From NCBI RefSeq assembly GCF_011082725.1, contig NZ_CP049715.1, positions 806,001 through 870,000 on the forward strand: DNA of 64,000 nt. The letters run 5' to 3'. The notes beneath the pieces are model-generated. The model saw only the letters and a program-made list of their open reading frames with translations, made no database searches and had not been told where the DNA came from. Positions 26,682 to 35,051 of this stretch are shown here, piece by piece (within the stretch, counting starts at the first letter, position 1; every line of letters starts with the position of its first letter). The stretch comes from Apibacter sp. B3706. Lineage in GTDB: Bacteria; Bacteroidota; Bacteroidia; Flavobacteriales; Weeksellaceae. The translations under genes and the position numbers were made by a program.

Positions 26682-27038
26682 ATGAAAGATTCAAATAGCA
26701 ACGAGAAATACTTTTTTGAAATAAATAAAGATCAATACAATTTATTCTATTTCAAATTAAAAGATAAAAACGGAAATATTTATCTAAAAAGCGGTTCATA
26801 TACACAAAAAACTAATTGTCTAAAAGGGATAAGATCAATAATAAGAAATTCTAAAAATGATGCACGGGTTATAGTTGAACAAACTCGTGATGAAAAATGG
26901 AAAGGCTCTTTGAAAGCCGAAAACGGTAAAACTAGAGCATTCAAAACGGCTTTTAACACCAAAGAAGAAGTTAAAAACTTTTTTGAAATATTAAAAAAAT
27001 TATCTATAGAAACAGCCTTAATTGACAATACTAAATAA
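26682..27038 (+). CDS. DUF1508 (YegP-like) protein, single domain
   Basis: 118 residues. KYFFEINKDQYNLFYFKLKDKNGNIYLKSGSYTQKTNCLKGIRSI matches the DUF1508/YegP pattern (FEI..D..G.FYFRLKA.NG..IL.S..Y..K..C..GI.SV). It is the first of four such modules encoded in three adjacent genes. Function unknown. Confidence 0.75.
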   Translation: MKDSNSNEKYFFEINKDQYNLFYFKLKDKNGNIYLKSGSYTQKTNCLKGIRSIIRNSKNDARVIVEQTRDEKWKGSLKAENGKTRAFKTAFNTKEEVKNFFEILKKLSIETALIDNTK

Positions 27039-27050
27039 AAAACTAAAATC

Positions 27051-27812
27051 ATGAAACATTCTGCAAACAACAAAAAATTTTATTTTGAAATACACATAGA
27101 CGTAGTCAAATTTACCGATTTAAATTATCGATTCTATTTCGATTTGATAGACGAAAAGGGTGAAATTTTACTTAAAAGCATTTCATATACATATAAAATT
27201 GATTGTCAAAAAGTAATAAAATCAGTATTAAGAAATTCAACAAAAGAAGATCGGTTTAAGATTGAACCTCTTTCAAACGGGAAATTTAGAGTCTATCTGA
27301 GAGCCGTAAACGGTGAAATAATAGCCGAATCACCTAATTATTTAGATACAAAAGAAGAAGCTATAAACTTAATTAAAAATTTAAAAAACTTATCCCTAAA
27401 AACTCCTGTTATTGACAAAACTAAAACCATGAAAGATTCAAATAACAACAAAAAATTCTTTTTTGAAATAGATAAAAATAAAGATAACTTTTTTTCCTAT
27501 TTCTATGATCGATTTTATTTCAAATTAAAAGACGAAGAAGAAGGTAAAATTTATCTAAAAAGTGATTTATATACAAATAAAACTGATTCTCAAAACTGGA
27601 TAAACTCAGTTATAAGAAATTCTAAAAATGAAGATCGGTTCGGAGTAATACAAACTTACGAAGAAAAATGGATCTTCTATCTGAGGAACGAAAACGGTCA
27701 AATAATAGCAGTATCACCTTATTATTTTGATACAATTGTGGAAGCCATAAACTTTATTGAAGATTTAAAAAGCTTATCTCTAAAAACGCCTGTTGTTGAC
27801 AATACTAAATAA
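27051..27812 (+). CDS. DUF1508 (YegP-like) protein, two domains
   Basis: 253 residues with two DUF1508 copies (about 5-125 and 130-253), each with the FYF-L-D-GEI-LKS-YT-K and SVLRNS..DRF elements. The second copy opens with MKDSNNNKKFFFEIDK, nearly the start of the gene at 26682, so this looks like a fusion of two ancestral genes through a lost stop codon. Confidence 0.75.
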   Translation: MKHSANNKKFYFEIHIDVVKFTDLNYRFYFDLIDEKGEILLKSISYTYKIDCQKVIKSVLRNSTKEDRFKIEPLSNGKFRVYLRAVNGEIIAESPNYLDTKEEAINLIKNLKNLSLKTPVIDKTKTMKDSNNNKKFFFEIDKNKDNFFSYFYDRFYFKLKDEEEGKIYLKSDLYTNKTDSQNWINSVIRNSKNEDRFGVIQTYEEKWIFYLRNENGQIIAVSPYYFDTIVEAINFIEDLKSLSLKTPVVDNTK

Positions 27813-27814
27813 CC

Positions 27815-28198
27815 ATGATATACCCAAGAAATAACGAAAAATACTTTTTTGAAATAGATAAAAATGAAGACAACTTTTTCTATTTCCAATTAAAAGACGA
27901 AGAAGGTAATATTTATTTAGAAAGAGGCGCATATACGTACAAAACTAATTGTAAACACGGGATAAAATCAGTAATAAGGAATTCTAAAAATAGAGAACGT
28001 TTTATAATTAAACAAGCTTCTAACAAAAAATGGACATGCAGTCTTACAGCCGGAAATGGTAGAGCAATAGCATTTACCCCATATTTTAAAACAAAATTTA
28101 GAATAGAAAAATTTGTTGAAGACTTACCAAGAAAAGTGCATTTAGCTAAATTTTCTGATAAAACTAAGAGAATTCCTCAGTGGACAATAAACAACTAA
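27815..28198 (+). CDS. DUF1508 (YegP-like) protein, single domain
   Basis: 127 residues, the fourth DUF1508 module of the cluster (KYFFEIDKNEDNFFYFQLKD, YKTNCKHGIKSVIRNS). It starts 2 bp after the previous stop. The C-terminal tail differs from the other copies. Confidence 0.75.
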   Translation: MIYPRNNEKYFFEIDKNEDNFFYFQLKDEEGNIYLERGAYTYKTNCKHGIKSVIRNSKNRERFIIKQASNKKWTCSLTAGNGRAIAFTPYFKTKFRIEKFVEDLPRKVHLAKFSDKTKRIPQWTINN

Positions 28199-28225
28199 AA
28201 TCTTTTTATTTATAAACATGTTCGC

Positions 28226-28486
28226 ATGAGTAAAAGACTGAAATACGATCCCGATGAAGTAATAACGGTAGTTATGAAAAAGGAAATGTCCATGAAAAAT
28301 TATTTGTCATTGATGGAGAAATTGAGAAAAGATGGATTTAACGGATGGAATTGTCAGGGGTATCAAACAGGTTTTTATTGCGGATATAAAGGGTACCTTG
28401 AAGTTATATGTATTAAACCTAAATTCCTATTAAGATATAACAAAAAATTAAGACCTGTTATAATCATGAAAAGAAGGAATAAATAA
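28226..28486 (+). CDS. Hypothetical phage protein
   Basis: 86 residues, basic (pI clearly high) with GWNCQGYQTGFYCGY in the middle. No family recognised. Early operon position. Confidence 0.5.
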   Translation: MSKRLKYDPDEVITVVMKKEMSMKNYLSLMEKLRKDGFNGWNCQGYQTGFYCGYKGYLEVICIKPKFLLRYNKKLRPVIIMKRRNK

Positions 28487-28497
28487 AAATCACTGCT

Positions 28498-29106
28498 TTG
28501 AGAAAGACATTAACAGATCAACAAGTAGAAATAATTATTCGCGAGTACTTGAATAAACCCGTAAAGAGGATAGCTGATGAAATAGGGAGTAACCATGGGA
28601 CTATAATGCGTAAGTTAAAATCATTAGGGCTTGAAATACCTAAAGAAATCATTGAAAAAAGGAAACAGGCTGGGTTATTTAAAAAAGGATCAACCCCCTT
28701 TAATAAGGGTAAGAAAATGACAGAATACCTATCTGAAGAAGCTATAAAAAATAACTTAAAAACAAGATTTAAAAAAGGACAAAAACCCAAACAAACAAAA
28801 AAAAGTTTAGAAGAAGTAATACGTAATGAAAAGGGTACCCAATATTATTATATAAAATCCCCTGGAGACAATATGATGGTGCCTAAGCAGCGATGGTTAT
28901 GGGAAAAAGAAACAAAAACCAAAATACCCAAAGGATATAATATAGTATTTAAAGATGGGAACGCCTTGAATTGTGTTATTGAAAATTTAGAATGTATAAG
29001 CAACAAGGAATTAATGGAGAGAAACACCATACACCAATATCCGGCGGAGATAAAAAGAACCCTACACTTAACTAAAAAAATTAAAGATAAAATAAAAAGA
29101 AAATGA
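28498..29106 (+). CDS. HNH endonuclease with N-terminal HTH
   Basis: 202 residues from a TTG start 12 bp after the previous stop. An N-terminal HTH (EYLNKPVKRIADEIGSNHGTIMRKLKSLG) precedes a linker and an HNH_3-type core: MMVPKQRWLWEKETKTKIPK followed by YNIVFKDGNALNCVIENLE. This is the usual free-standing phage HNH form with NUMOD-like binding. It may be a homing endonuclease. Overlaps the next gene by 4 nt. Confidence 0.75.
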   Translation: MRKTLTDQQVEIIIREYLNKPVKRIADEIGSNHGTIMRKLKSLGLEIPKEIIEKRKQAGLFKKGSTPFNKGKKMTEYLSEEAIKNNLKTRFKKGQKPKQTKKSLEEVIRNEKGTQYYYIKSPGDNMMVPKQRWLWEKETKTKIPKGYNIVFKDGNALNCVIENLECISNKELMERNTIHQYPAEIKRTLHLTKKIKDKIKRK

Positions 29107-29471
29107 ACATATCCGAATTAAACAACAAATTATTTAAAGCCTTAGAAGGTATAGAAGAAGGTACATTAGAAACAGACAAAGCAAAAGCCATGGTTAACAT
29201 AAGTACCGCAATAACTAATAATGCAAAATTAATCTTACAAGCCGCTAGAATGTCGGAAAATGTACAAATGGCAAACGATCTATTTAGCCCAAAACAAGGG
29301 ATGTTAACCTTAACCCCTGACGATACGTATATGAAAAAAAACACTTTTGCAAAAAAGCTAGGATATAACAATCTCTCTGAAGCATTTGCAAACATGGGTA
29401 AAGATAATTTTGAAGAAAAGTTTAAAGAGCAAATGCAATCAAGGCAACCTGAAAACAACAACAAAAATTAA
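29103..29471 (+). CDS. Hypothetical phage protein
   Basis: 122 residues, helical, with KAMVNISTAITNNAKLILQAARMS in the middle and a Gln/Asn-rich tail. Bacteroidota phages carry a similar small protein beside the replication genes; function unknown. Confidence 0.55.
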   Translation: MNISELNNKLFKALEGIEEGTLETDKAKAMVNISTAITNNAKLILQAARMSENVQMANDLFSPKQGMLTLTPDDTYMKKNTFAKKLGYNNLSEAFANMGKDNFEEKFKEQMQSRQPENNNKN

Positions 29472-29493
29472 GGCTATTTTAAAAGTTTTCATA

Positions 29494-30702
29494 ATGGAAG
29501 AAAGAGACAGTATCATATTTTATAGAAGTTTTTTTGAATCAATAAAACTTCTACCTTCTGAAACACAAGCAGAGGTTTACAATGCAATATTTGAATACTC
29601 TTTAAACTTCAAAGAGGTTGAATTAAGTGAAACACCCAAAGTGATTTTTACTCTAATAAAACCGCAACTGGATGCTAATATTCGTAAGTATGAAAATGGC
29701 AAAAGAAAAGGAACCAGAAGCAAACCAGAAGCAAACCAGGAGCAAAACAGAAGCAAACCAGAAGCAAACCAGGAGCAAAACAGAAGCAAACCAGAAGCAA
29801 ACCAGGAGCAAAACAGAAGCAAACCAGAAGCAAACCAGGAGCAAAACAGAAGCAAACCAGAAGCAAACCAGGAGCAAAACAGAAGCAAACTAGAAGCAAA
29901 CCAGGAGCAAAACAGAAGCAAACTAGAAGCAAACCAGGAGCAAAACAGAAGCAAACTAGAAGCAAACCAGGAGCAAAACAGAAGCAAACTAGAAGCAAAC
30001 CAGGAGCAAAACAGAAGCAAACTAGAAGCAAACCAGGAGCAAAACAGAAGCAAACTAGAAGCAAACCAGGAGCAAAACAGAAGCAAACCAGAAGCAAACC
30101 AGGAGCAAAACAGAAGCAAACTAGAAGCAAACCAGGAGCAAAACAGAAGCAAACTAGAAGCAAACCAGGAGCAAAACAGAAGCAAACCAGGAGCTAATGT
30201 AGAATGTATAATGTATAATGAAGAATGTATAATGAAGAATGAAAATGAAAATGAAAATGAAAATGAAGAATGTAAAAAGAAGGATGATGTTCTTTTAGAA
30301 AAAGAACCAAAAGCGCCCCCGCTTTTAAAAAAAGTAGGGGGTGAAAATAAAAATTTATCAGGGTTATATTCTACAAAAGAAGAAAGAAAAAAAGATTGTG
30401 AGGAAATAGTAAATAATTTCAATGATAGATGTACTTGCTTACCAATAGTCCAAAAAATAACGGATAAAAGAATATCATCGGTTAGCGCAAGGATAAAAGA
30501 ATTTGGAAAAGAGAAAGTAAATGAGGTAATAGACATGGTGTCGGAGTCGACATTTTTAAATGGGCAAAATAAACAAAGCTGGACAGCTGATTTTGATTGG
30601 ATTATGAGCCCTGCCAATTTCATTAAAATTTTAGAGGGAAATTATAAAAATAAGGATTTAAGACATGAATCAACCGATGAAGATTTCACAATTAATAGAT
30701 AA
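29494..30702 (+). CDS. DUF6291 / DnaT-like replication protein with tandem-repeat linker
   Basis: 402 residues from ATG 29494. Residues 1-70 are a DUF6291 domain (DSIIFYRSFFESIKLLP...KVIFTLIKPQLDANIRKYENG). Residues ~75-235 are 14 copies of an 11-residue repeat KPEANQEQNRS (or KLEAN...), followed by an ENENENENEE stretch. The C-terminal ~85 residues form a DnaT/DnaD-like helical domain (VSARIKEFGKEKVNEVIDMV, FDWIMSPANFIKILEGNY). Such proteins initiate phage replication together with the DnaC-like loader encoded next (38-nt overlap). The repeat region is encoded by an 11-nt minisatellite. Confidence 0.82.
   Translation: MEERDSIIFYRSFFESIKLLPSETQAEVYNAIFEYSLNFKEVELSETPKVIFTLIKPQLDANIRKYENGKRKGTRSKPEANQEQNRSKPEANQEQNRSKPEANQEQNRSKPEANQEQNRSKPEANQEQNRSKLEANQEQNRSKLEANQEQNRSKLEANQEQNRSKLEANQEQNRSKLEANQEQNRSKLEANQEQNRSKPEANQEQNRSKLEANQEQNRSKLEANQEQNRSKPGANVECIMYNEECIMKNENENENENEECKKKDDVLLEKEPKAPPLLKKVGGENKNLSGLYSTKEERKKDCEEIVNNFNDRCTCLPIVQKITDKRISSVSARIKEFGKEKVNEVIDMVSESTFLNGQNKQSWTADFDWIMSPANFIKILEGNYKNKDLRHESTDEDFTINR
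29712..30194 (+). repeat. Coding 11-nt minisatellite (about 44 units)
   Basis: The unit agaagcaaacc and close variants are arranged in a 33-nt higher-order unit of three (agaagcaaacc, agaagcaaacc, aggagcaaaac), which gives the 11-residue protein repeat. Since 11 is not divisible by 3, gain or loss of one unit shifts frame, while three units keep it. Confidence 0.93.
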
Positions 30703-31627
30703 AGAAGGATTGGGAAATTTAATACCCAAACGCCCAACACGGCCTTCTACTTATAACTATTTAAAACAAAATAATCCTGAACATCATATTGTAAAAGATT
30801 ATGAAGCTGCATTATATGCTTATCAAGAATACCAAAAAAAAGCAAATGAAGCTGAGGGAATTATTGAAAAAAAAGAAGTTATAAAACCTATTGGAACCAT
30901 GGATGTAAAAGAATTAAAAAAATATTTCTGTCAGGCGTTTTATAAAGTAAACAAGGAAAAATTCAATCCAAATGCAAATGATGGAGAAGCAAATCAATTT
31001 TTATGCACCTTACTTTATTATTTTGCTAAGTCAGATAATTTTTACAAAAGTAATCTTTTGTACAAAGGAGATAAAATCACAAATGATTTAAATAAAGGAT
31101 TACTTGTAATAGGGGGATATGGCTGTGGAAAAACTTCATTTTTTAAAGCTTTCCATTATCTATTTAAAGTATGCCAGGAACAAGATATATCAATTAAAAA
31201 TCTAAATGGAGATCTTATAAAATTAGCCAGATACAAACAGTTTTTTAAATACTTTACGGCAAATCAAGTTGTAGAGAAATATGAGGTATGCGCAGAGCCT
31301 GCTGATAAAGATTTCTTTTGGCAACAACAAAATAATGGGCGTGTCTATTATGATGATATTTTAACAGAGCGAGAGGCAAACAACTATGGAAAGGCTGAAA
31401 TATTCAAAGATATACTGGAAAAAAGATACGATTTGGGAAGTACAACTTTAATAAGCTGTAATTATCACAAACGCTCTATCAAAGATAAAAATGGGAGAGT
31501 CGATGTTTTGGAAAATGTGAATTCTACCTTATGGCAATTTGGTAAAAGATACGGACCCCGTATATACGATCGATTATTCTCCATGTTTAACATCATTGAA
31601 TTAAAAGGAAAAAGCCTTAGAAGGTGA
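30665..31627 (+). CDS. DnaC-like helicase loader ATPase
   Basis: 320 residues. The N-terminal ~130 residues are helical. The AAA+ core has Walker A GGYGCGKT (150-157) and Walker B VYYDDI (about 230-235), with a sensor region TTLISCNYHKRSI and an arginine-finger-like YGPRIYDRLFSMFN. This is the common Bacteroidota phage ATPase beside a DnaT-like protein; it loads the replicative helicase. Start overlaps the previous gene. Confidence 0.8.
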   Translation: MNQPMKISQLIDKEGLGNLIPKRPTRPSTYNYLKQNNPEHHIVKDYEAALYAYQEYQKKANEAEGIIEKKEVIKPIGTMDVKELKKYFCQAFYKVNKEKFNPNANDGEANQFLCTLLYYFAKSDNFYKSNLLYKGDKITNDLNKGLLVIGGYGCGKTSFFKAFHYLFKVCQEQDISIKNLNGDLIKLARYKQFFKYFTANQVVEKYEVCAEPADKDFFWQQQNNGRVYYDDILTEREANNYGKAEIFKDILEKRYDLGSTTLISCNYHKRSIKDKNGRVDVLENVNSTLWQFGKRYGPRIYDRLFSMFNIIELKGKSLRR

Positions 31628-31648
31628 CCTATTAAAGACTGTAAAAAA

Positions 31649-31924
31649 ATGAGAAAAATAAGTAAAAAAGAAAAAGATAAATTATTTCATGAATACGTGG
31701 TTTTATCCATGTTGTTACTCCATGTAATAGACCGGTTAAAAAGAATACAGGAATTCAATGAAAGATCCAAAAAATTTAAAGAAAACTTAGAATTTAATGC
31801 AAAAGAAATAGAGGATTTAACCGATAAAGTATTTACAATAAAAAAGATAAGCGGATCTACCTACATTCAGGATCTCGCCCAAAAAGTGGAAACAGTTATC
31901 CGTAAAAATTTTGTCACAATTTAA
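31649..31924 (+). CDS. Hypothetical helical phage protein
   Basis: 91 residues, mostly charged helices (RKISKKEKDKLFHEYVVLSM, KFKENLEFNAKEIEDLTDKV). Not recognised. Early operon. Confidence 0.5.
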   Translation: MRKISKKEKDKLFHEYVVLSMLLLHVIDRLKRIQEFNERSKKFKENLEFNAKEIEDLTDKVFTIKKISGSTYIQDLAQKVETVIRKNFVTI

Positions 31925-31927
31925 AGA

Positions 31928-32110
31928 TTGAATTTAAAAATTAATAAAGCGTACCACAAAATGAAAGGAGAAATTACCCATAAAGAAAAAAAACAAGCAA
32001 GAAAAAAAGCCATTGAAAATCTAAAAAAAGCTAAAGAAATAGAAGCCGAAAAAATAGAAGCAGGAAAAAAATATTACCGAAGAGATAAAAGAACAATAGC
32101 GTTGAGATAA
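31928..32110 (+). CDS. Lys-rich small phage protein
   Basis: 60 residues from TTG 31928; an ATG at 31961 (MKGEITHKEKK) gives 49 residues and may be the real start. Almost wholly a Lys/Glu/Ala helix. Unknown. Confidence 0.4.
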   Translation: MNLKINKAYHKMKGEITHKEKKQARKKAIENLKKAKEIEAEKIEAGKKYYRRDKRTIALR

Positions 32111-32133
32111 AGAACTATTAAAAAACTAAAATC

Positions 32134-32598
32134 ATGAAAAAAGAAGAATTAGCACAATTATTAAATGGCCGTCAATATGGAGAAGAAATGATCTATGAAG
32201 AACACTTACAAGCCAAAGAAGACGGGCTTTTGGTTTGTTTCGGATATTCTGATGATTTATTGGAATTAAAAGGTATTGTGTTTAATGGAGTAGGAATTTA
32301 TGGAGGAGGGAGTATTTTCCTGTATAAAGACAAAGATCATAAAATAGCAATTTTGGAAGAATCAAACTATGATGAAATAAAAGAAAGTTTAGAAGATTAC
32401 AATTTGGATTTTATTTTACCAAAAATTCCTATTAAAATTCAATGGTGTCCAAAAGAACTAGACTGTTCATGGTTAATAACAACAAATATCCCTCATGCAA
32501 CATTTGACATTTATGATGATGATGAATTGTATTGCCGTGGGATCGTATTAGAATTAACGGATATAGAAAATTACTTAAATAATAAATATAAAAAATGA
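32134..32598 (+). CDS. Hypothetical phage protein, paralogue of 26225-26677
   Basis: 154 residues. The first 20 and last ~45 residues are almost the same as in the 26225 gene (WCPKELDCSWLITTNIPHAT, FDIYDDDELYCRGIVLEL), while the central YNLDFIL region diverges. Overlaps the next gene by 4 nt. Confidence 0.6.
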   Translation: MKKEELAQLLNGRQYGEEMIYEEHLQAKEDGLLVCFGYSDDLLELKGIVFNGVGIYGGGSIFLYKDKDHKIAILEESNYDEIKESLEDYNLDFILPKIPIKIQWCPKELDCSWLITTNIPHATFDIYDDDELYCRGIVLELTDIENYLNNKYKK

Positions 32599-32828
32599 AA
32601 AATAATAAAATCACAATAACATACAGACAAGCAGAGGAATTCAATTTAATGTTAGATGCTCTAAAGAAAATATCAAAAGATTTTCAATCCACAGATCAAT
32701 TACGTGAAGATTGTAATGAAGATTATGGACTTGATTATGAAGAATGCTTAGAAATGTCTTATGAAAATATCCAAAGTTTAGCGGAACAAACGTCAAAAGG
32801 AATAAGAAAAATAAATATAAACAAATGA
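32595..32828 (+). CDS. Hypothetical small phage protein
   Basis: 77 residues, acidic, with LREDCNEDYGLDYEECLEMSYENIQ. Common as a hypothetical in Bacteroidota phages; no function known. 4-nt overlaps on both sides. Confidence 0.55.
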   Translation: MKNNKITITYRQAEEFNLMLDALKKISKDFQSTDQLREDCNEDYGLDYEECLEMSYENIQSLAEQTSKGIRKININK

Positions 32829-33511
32829 AAAAAACTAAAAACACCTATATACCAATTAATTTTTCAACTCCGATGATTCAAGCTATACTAGAGGGGAGAA
32901 AAACCCAGACAAGAAGACTAATTAAACCACAGCCAACAAAACAATGGGCAGTAGAACAAGGGGGAAAATATCTATCAGGAGCAACTGAGGAGGGAGTAAC
33001 AAGCAAAGATATGGCGAATGTAGATATTAATATTGATAATTTGTTAGAAGATAATCCAACAAAAAAAGGAGTTATTCTGTGGGTAAGAGAAAAATGGGAG
33101 TATAGTGACGATCTAGAAGAACCATATTTATATGAACAAAAATATAATTCCGATTATTTGGAAGAATACCATAATTTAATTAAATGGAAATCTTCTACAC
33201 ATATGCCAAAAGAAGCCGCGAGGACATTTCTCAAAGTAACGGATGTATGGGTTGAAAAGTTACAGGATATTACAGAAGAAGAAGCTATGCAAGAGGGAAT
33301 TGAAAGATTCTATGAGGGGTATGGTGGGCCTTCTGCTGGTTTTCTGTATAATGATTATAATCATGGACGTCAATTTCATTTACCATCCGCTAGAAAAGGA
33401 TTTCAATCTCTTTGGCAATCCATATACGGAATTAAATCGTGGGATGAAAATCCGTGGGTATGGGTATATAGCTTTGAATGGATTGACAAACCACAAGACT
33501 GGAAGTATTAA
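32825..33511 (+). CDS. ASCH/PUA-like phage protein
   Basis: 228 residues. The opening PINFSTPMIQAILEGRKTQTRRLIKPQP is the signature of phage ASCH-type proteins (surface loop GRKTQTRR). It continues with LWVREKWEYSD and ends with FQSLWQSIYGIKSWDENPWVWVYSF, the usual C-terminal block. ASCH domains bind RNA or modified bases; the exact phage role is not established. Confidence 0.75.
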   Translation: MKKTKNTYIPINFSTPMIQAILEGRKTQTRRLIKPQPTKQWAVEQGGKYLSGATEEGVTSKDMANVDINIDNLLEDNPTKKGVILWVREKWEYSDDLEEPYLYEQKYNSDYLEEYHNLIKWKSSTHMPKEAARTFLKVTDVWVEKLQDITEEEAMQEGIERFYEGYGGPSAGFLYNDYNHGRQFHLPSARKGFQSLWQSIYGIKSWDENPWVWVYSFEWIDKPQDWKY

Positions 33512-33585
33512 TTCTAAAAACATAATTATTCATATAAGTAATCTAAAAAATAACAGAGCCGGTAAAAAGAATACTAGCATAAAAA

Positions 33586-34056
33586 ATGGAAAATAAAATA
33601 ATACTAGATGCCTGTTGTGGTCCAAAAATGATGTGGTTTGACAAAAAAGATCCACGTGCTGTTTACATGGATATACGCAAAGCTGATTTTATTGCTTGTG
33701 ATGGAAGACGTGCGCATATTGATCCCGATATTATAGGAGATTTTAGAAAAATGCCATTTGACGATAACTCATTTAAAATGGTAGTATTTGATCCTCCACA
33801 TTTAAAAAAACTGGGTCAAAATTCCTTCACAGCCCAAAAATACGGCAAATTATTTCCTTCATGGGAAGACGATTTAAAATCAGGATTTGAAGAATGTATG
33901 AGAGTATTGCAAAATGAAGGCTTTTTAATCTTTAAATGGAATGAATATCAAATATCCATTAAAAAAATAATTGAAATCTTTGGAGTTCAACCCCTTTTTG
34001 GACACAAGTCCGGCAAACAATCACGCACTCATTGGCTGTGTTTTATGAAAAATTAA
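33586..34056 (+). CDS. Phage SAM-dependent methyltransferase
   Basis: 156 residues. Motif I is IILDACCGPKMMWFD, an acidic loop YMDIRKADF follows, and the catalytic motif is VVFDPPHL (DPP[YHF]-type). It ends with SRTHWLCFMKN. The small size and DPPH motif fit a phage N6-adenine or base methyltransferase, which could protect phage DNA from host restriction such as the neighbouring type I system (inference). Confidence 0.75.
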   Translation: MENKIILDACCGPKMMWFDKKDPRAVYMDIRKADFIACDGRRAHIDPDIIGDFRKMPFDDNSFKMVVFDPPHLKKLGQNSFTAQKYGKLFPSWEDDLKSGFEECMRVLQNEGFLIFKWNEYQISIKKIIEIFGVQPLFGHKSGKQSRTHWLCFMKN

Positions 34057-34078
34057 TAATAAATATCGACCTTAAAAA

Positions 34079-34462
34079 ATGGAAAATAAAGAAGAAATTA
34101 AAATAAGAAAAAAACGAGAGAACCCTGAAAGCCGGTTACAAAGAGCATGTATCAAATGGTTTAAGTTACAATATCCCAAAGAAACCATTTTCGCTATTCC
34201 AAATGGAGGAAAAAGAGGCAAAATAGAAGCGGCCATAATGAAAGGAGAGGGAGTTATGGCCGGGGTCTCCGACCTTTTTCTTATGCGTGGAAAAGAAGGG
34301 TGTCATGGGTTGTTTATAGAAATGAAGGCAAAAAACGGAAAATTACGAGAAAACCAACGAGTGTTTATCGAAGACGCAGAAAGAAAAGATTATAAAGTAG
34401 AGGTATGTTATTCATTAGAAGAGTTCATTGAAAAAGTAAATAACTATTTGAATAAAAAATAA
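34079..34462 (+). CDS. VRR-NUC domain nuclease
   Basis: 127 residues with the VRR-NUC core: ESRLQRACIKWFKLQYP, the IPNGGKRGKIEAAIMKGEGV element, AGVSDLFLM, and FIEMKAKNGKLRENQRVFI (catalytic D, E-x-K). These phage PD-(D/E)XK nucleases act as junction-type or nicking enzymes in replication or packaging. 22 bp after the methylase. Confidence 0.9.
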   Translation: MENKEEIKIRKKRENPESRLQRACIKWFKLQYPKETIFAIPNGGKRGKIEAAIMKGEGVMAGVSDLFLMRGKEGCHGLFIEMKAKNGKLRENQRVFIEDAERKDYKVEVCYSLEEFIEKVNNYLNKK

Positions 34463-34481
34463 GAAAACTATAACCAATAAA

Positions 34482-34667
34482 ATGAGAAAAATTAAAAGAT
34501 ATAATGATATTCCTAAAGACTTGAAAATAAAGGTTTATGAATATTTTAAATCAAACGAAGAAAATACAATCCCCGCCTTATCAAAAATATTTAATATCTC
34601 ACAGGCTCAACTCTCAAGGATTATAACAGAAATGCAATTGGAAGAAAAAACACAACTTAAAGTATAA
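34482..34667 (+). CDS. Small HTH protein
   Basis: 61 residues with KSNEENTIPALSKIFNISQAQLSRIITEM, a psq/homeodomain-like HTH. Possibly a late regulator placed before the packaging genes. Last of the early string before an independent promoter. Confidence 0.6.
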   Translation: MRKIKRYNDIPKDLKIKVYEYFKSNEENTIPALSKIFNISQAQLSRIITEMQLEEKTQLKV

Positions 34668-34706
34668 CTTTAATTAAAATAAATTAAATAACATTAAATC
34701 AATTTG

Positions 34707-34734
34707 TTGAATAAATAAAAATTAAGTATTTTTG
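34707..34734 (+). promoter_or_regulatory. Consensus Bacteroidota promoter for the Acb2-like gene
   Basis: TTG at 34707-34709 and TATTTTTG at 34727-34734, spaced by exactly 17 bp, match the strong housekeeping consensus. It lies 32 bp before ATG 34767. This is one of the best promoters in the prophage. Confidence 0.8.
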
Positions 34735-34766
34735 TATAAATACTATTACTAAAAAATCTAAAAAAG

Positions 34767-35006
34767 ATGGAAAATCAAAATTTAAGTTACGGGGGAAAGT
34801 TGGTAGGGTTAAATAACACCCCTACAGGAAATGAATTAGTTTACCAATTTAAAAAAAATGTAGCAGCTAAAATAGATACCTTAAATGATTTAAGAGCTAC
34901 TTCTGAATCACAGGAACAGAAAAGATTGTGTTCTGTAGCAATAACGGAATTAGAAGGGGCACTTCTATGGGCAGTAAAGGCATTAACTTTTAATAAGGTA
35001 AGCTAA
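34767..35006 (+). CDS. Acb2/Tad1-type hairpin protein, candidate anti-CBASS/Thoeris sponge
   Basis: 79 residues. The helical hairpin reads YQFKKNVAAKIDTLNDL...SQEQKRLCSVAITELEGAL then LWAVKALTF. I recognise the RxxxxAxTxxExAxMWAVKAxT form of the Acb2/Tad1 hairpin family, phage proteins that sequester cyclic nucleotide signals of CBASS and Thoeris defence. The identification is from memory of the motif. It has its own consensus promoter, unlike its neighbours, in keeping with early expression of a counter-defence protein. Confidence 0.68.
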   Translation: MENQNLSYGGKLVGLNNTPTGNELVYQFKKNVAAKIDTLNDLRATSESQEQKRLCSVAITELEGALLWAVKALTFNKVS

Positions 35007-35051
35007 CTACACCAACGTCTAAGAAAAATAATTTTAACTAAATAAATCTCT

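Noticed and set aside
29712-30194. CRISPR array
   Set aside because: The 11-nt units are contiguous with no unique spacers, and they code for protein in frame with flanking domains.
29577-30623. 348-codon minus-strand frame opposite the replication gene
   Set aside because: It arises from the same repeat read on the other strand; the plus frame has recognisable DUF6291 and DnaT-like ends.
33243-33596. Plus-strand 117-codon frame overlapping the ASCH-like gene
   Set aside because: It overlaps a recognised gene in another frame and has no domain of its own.
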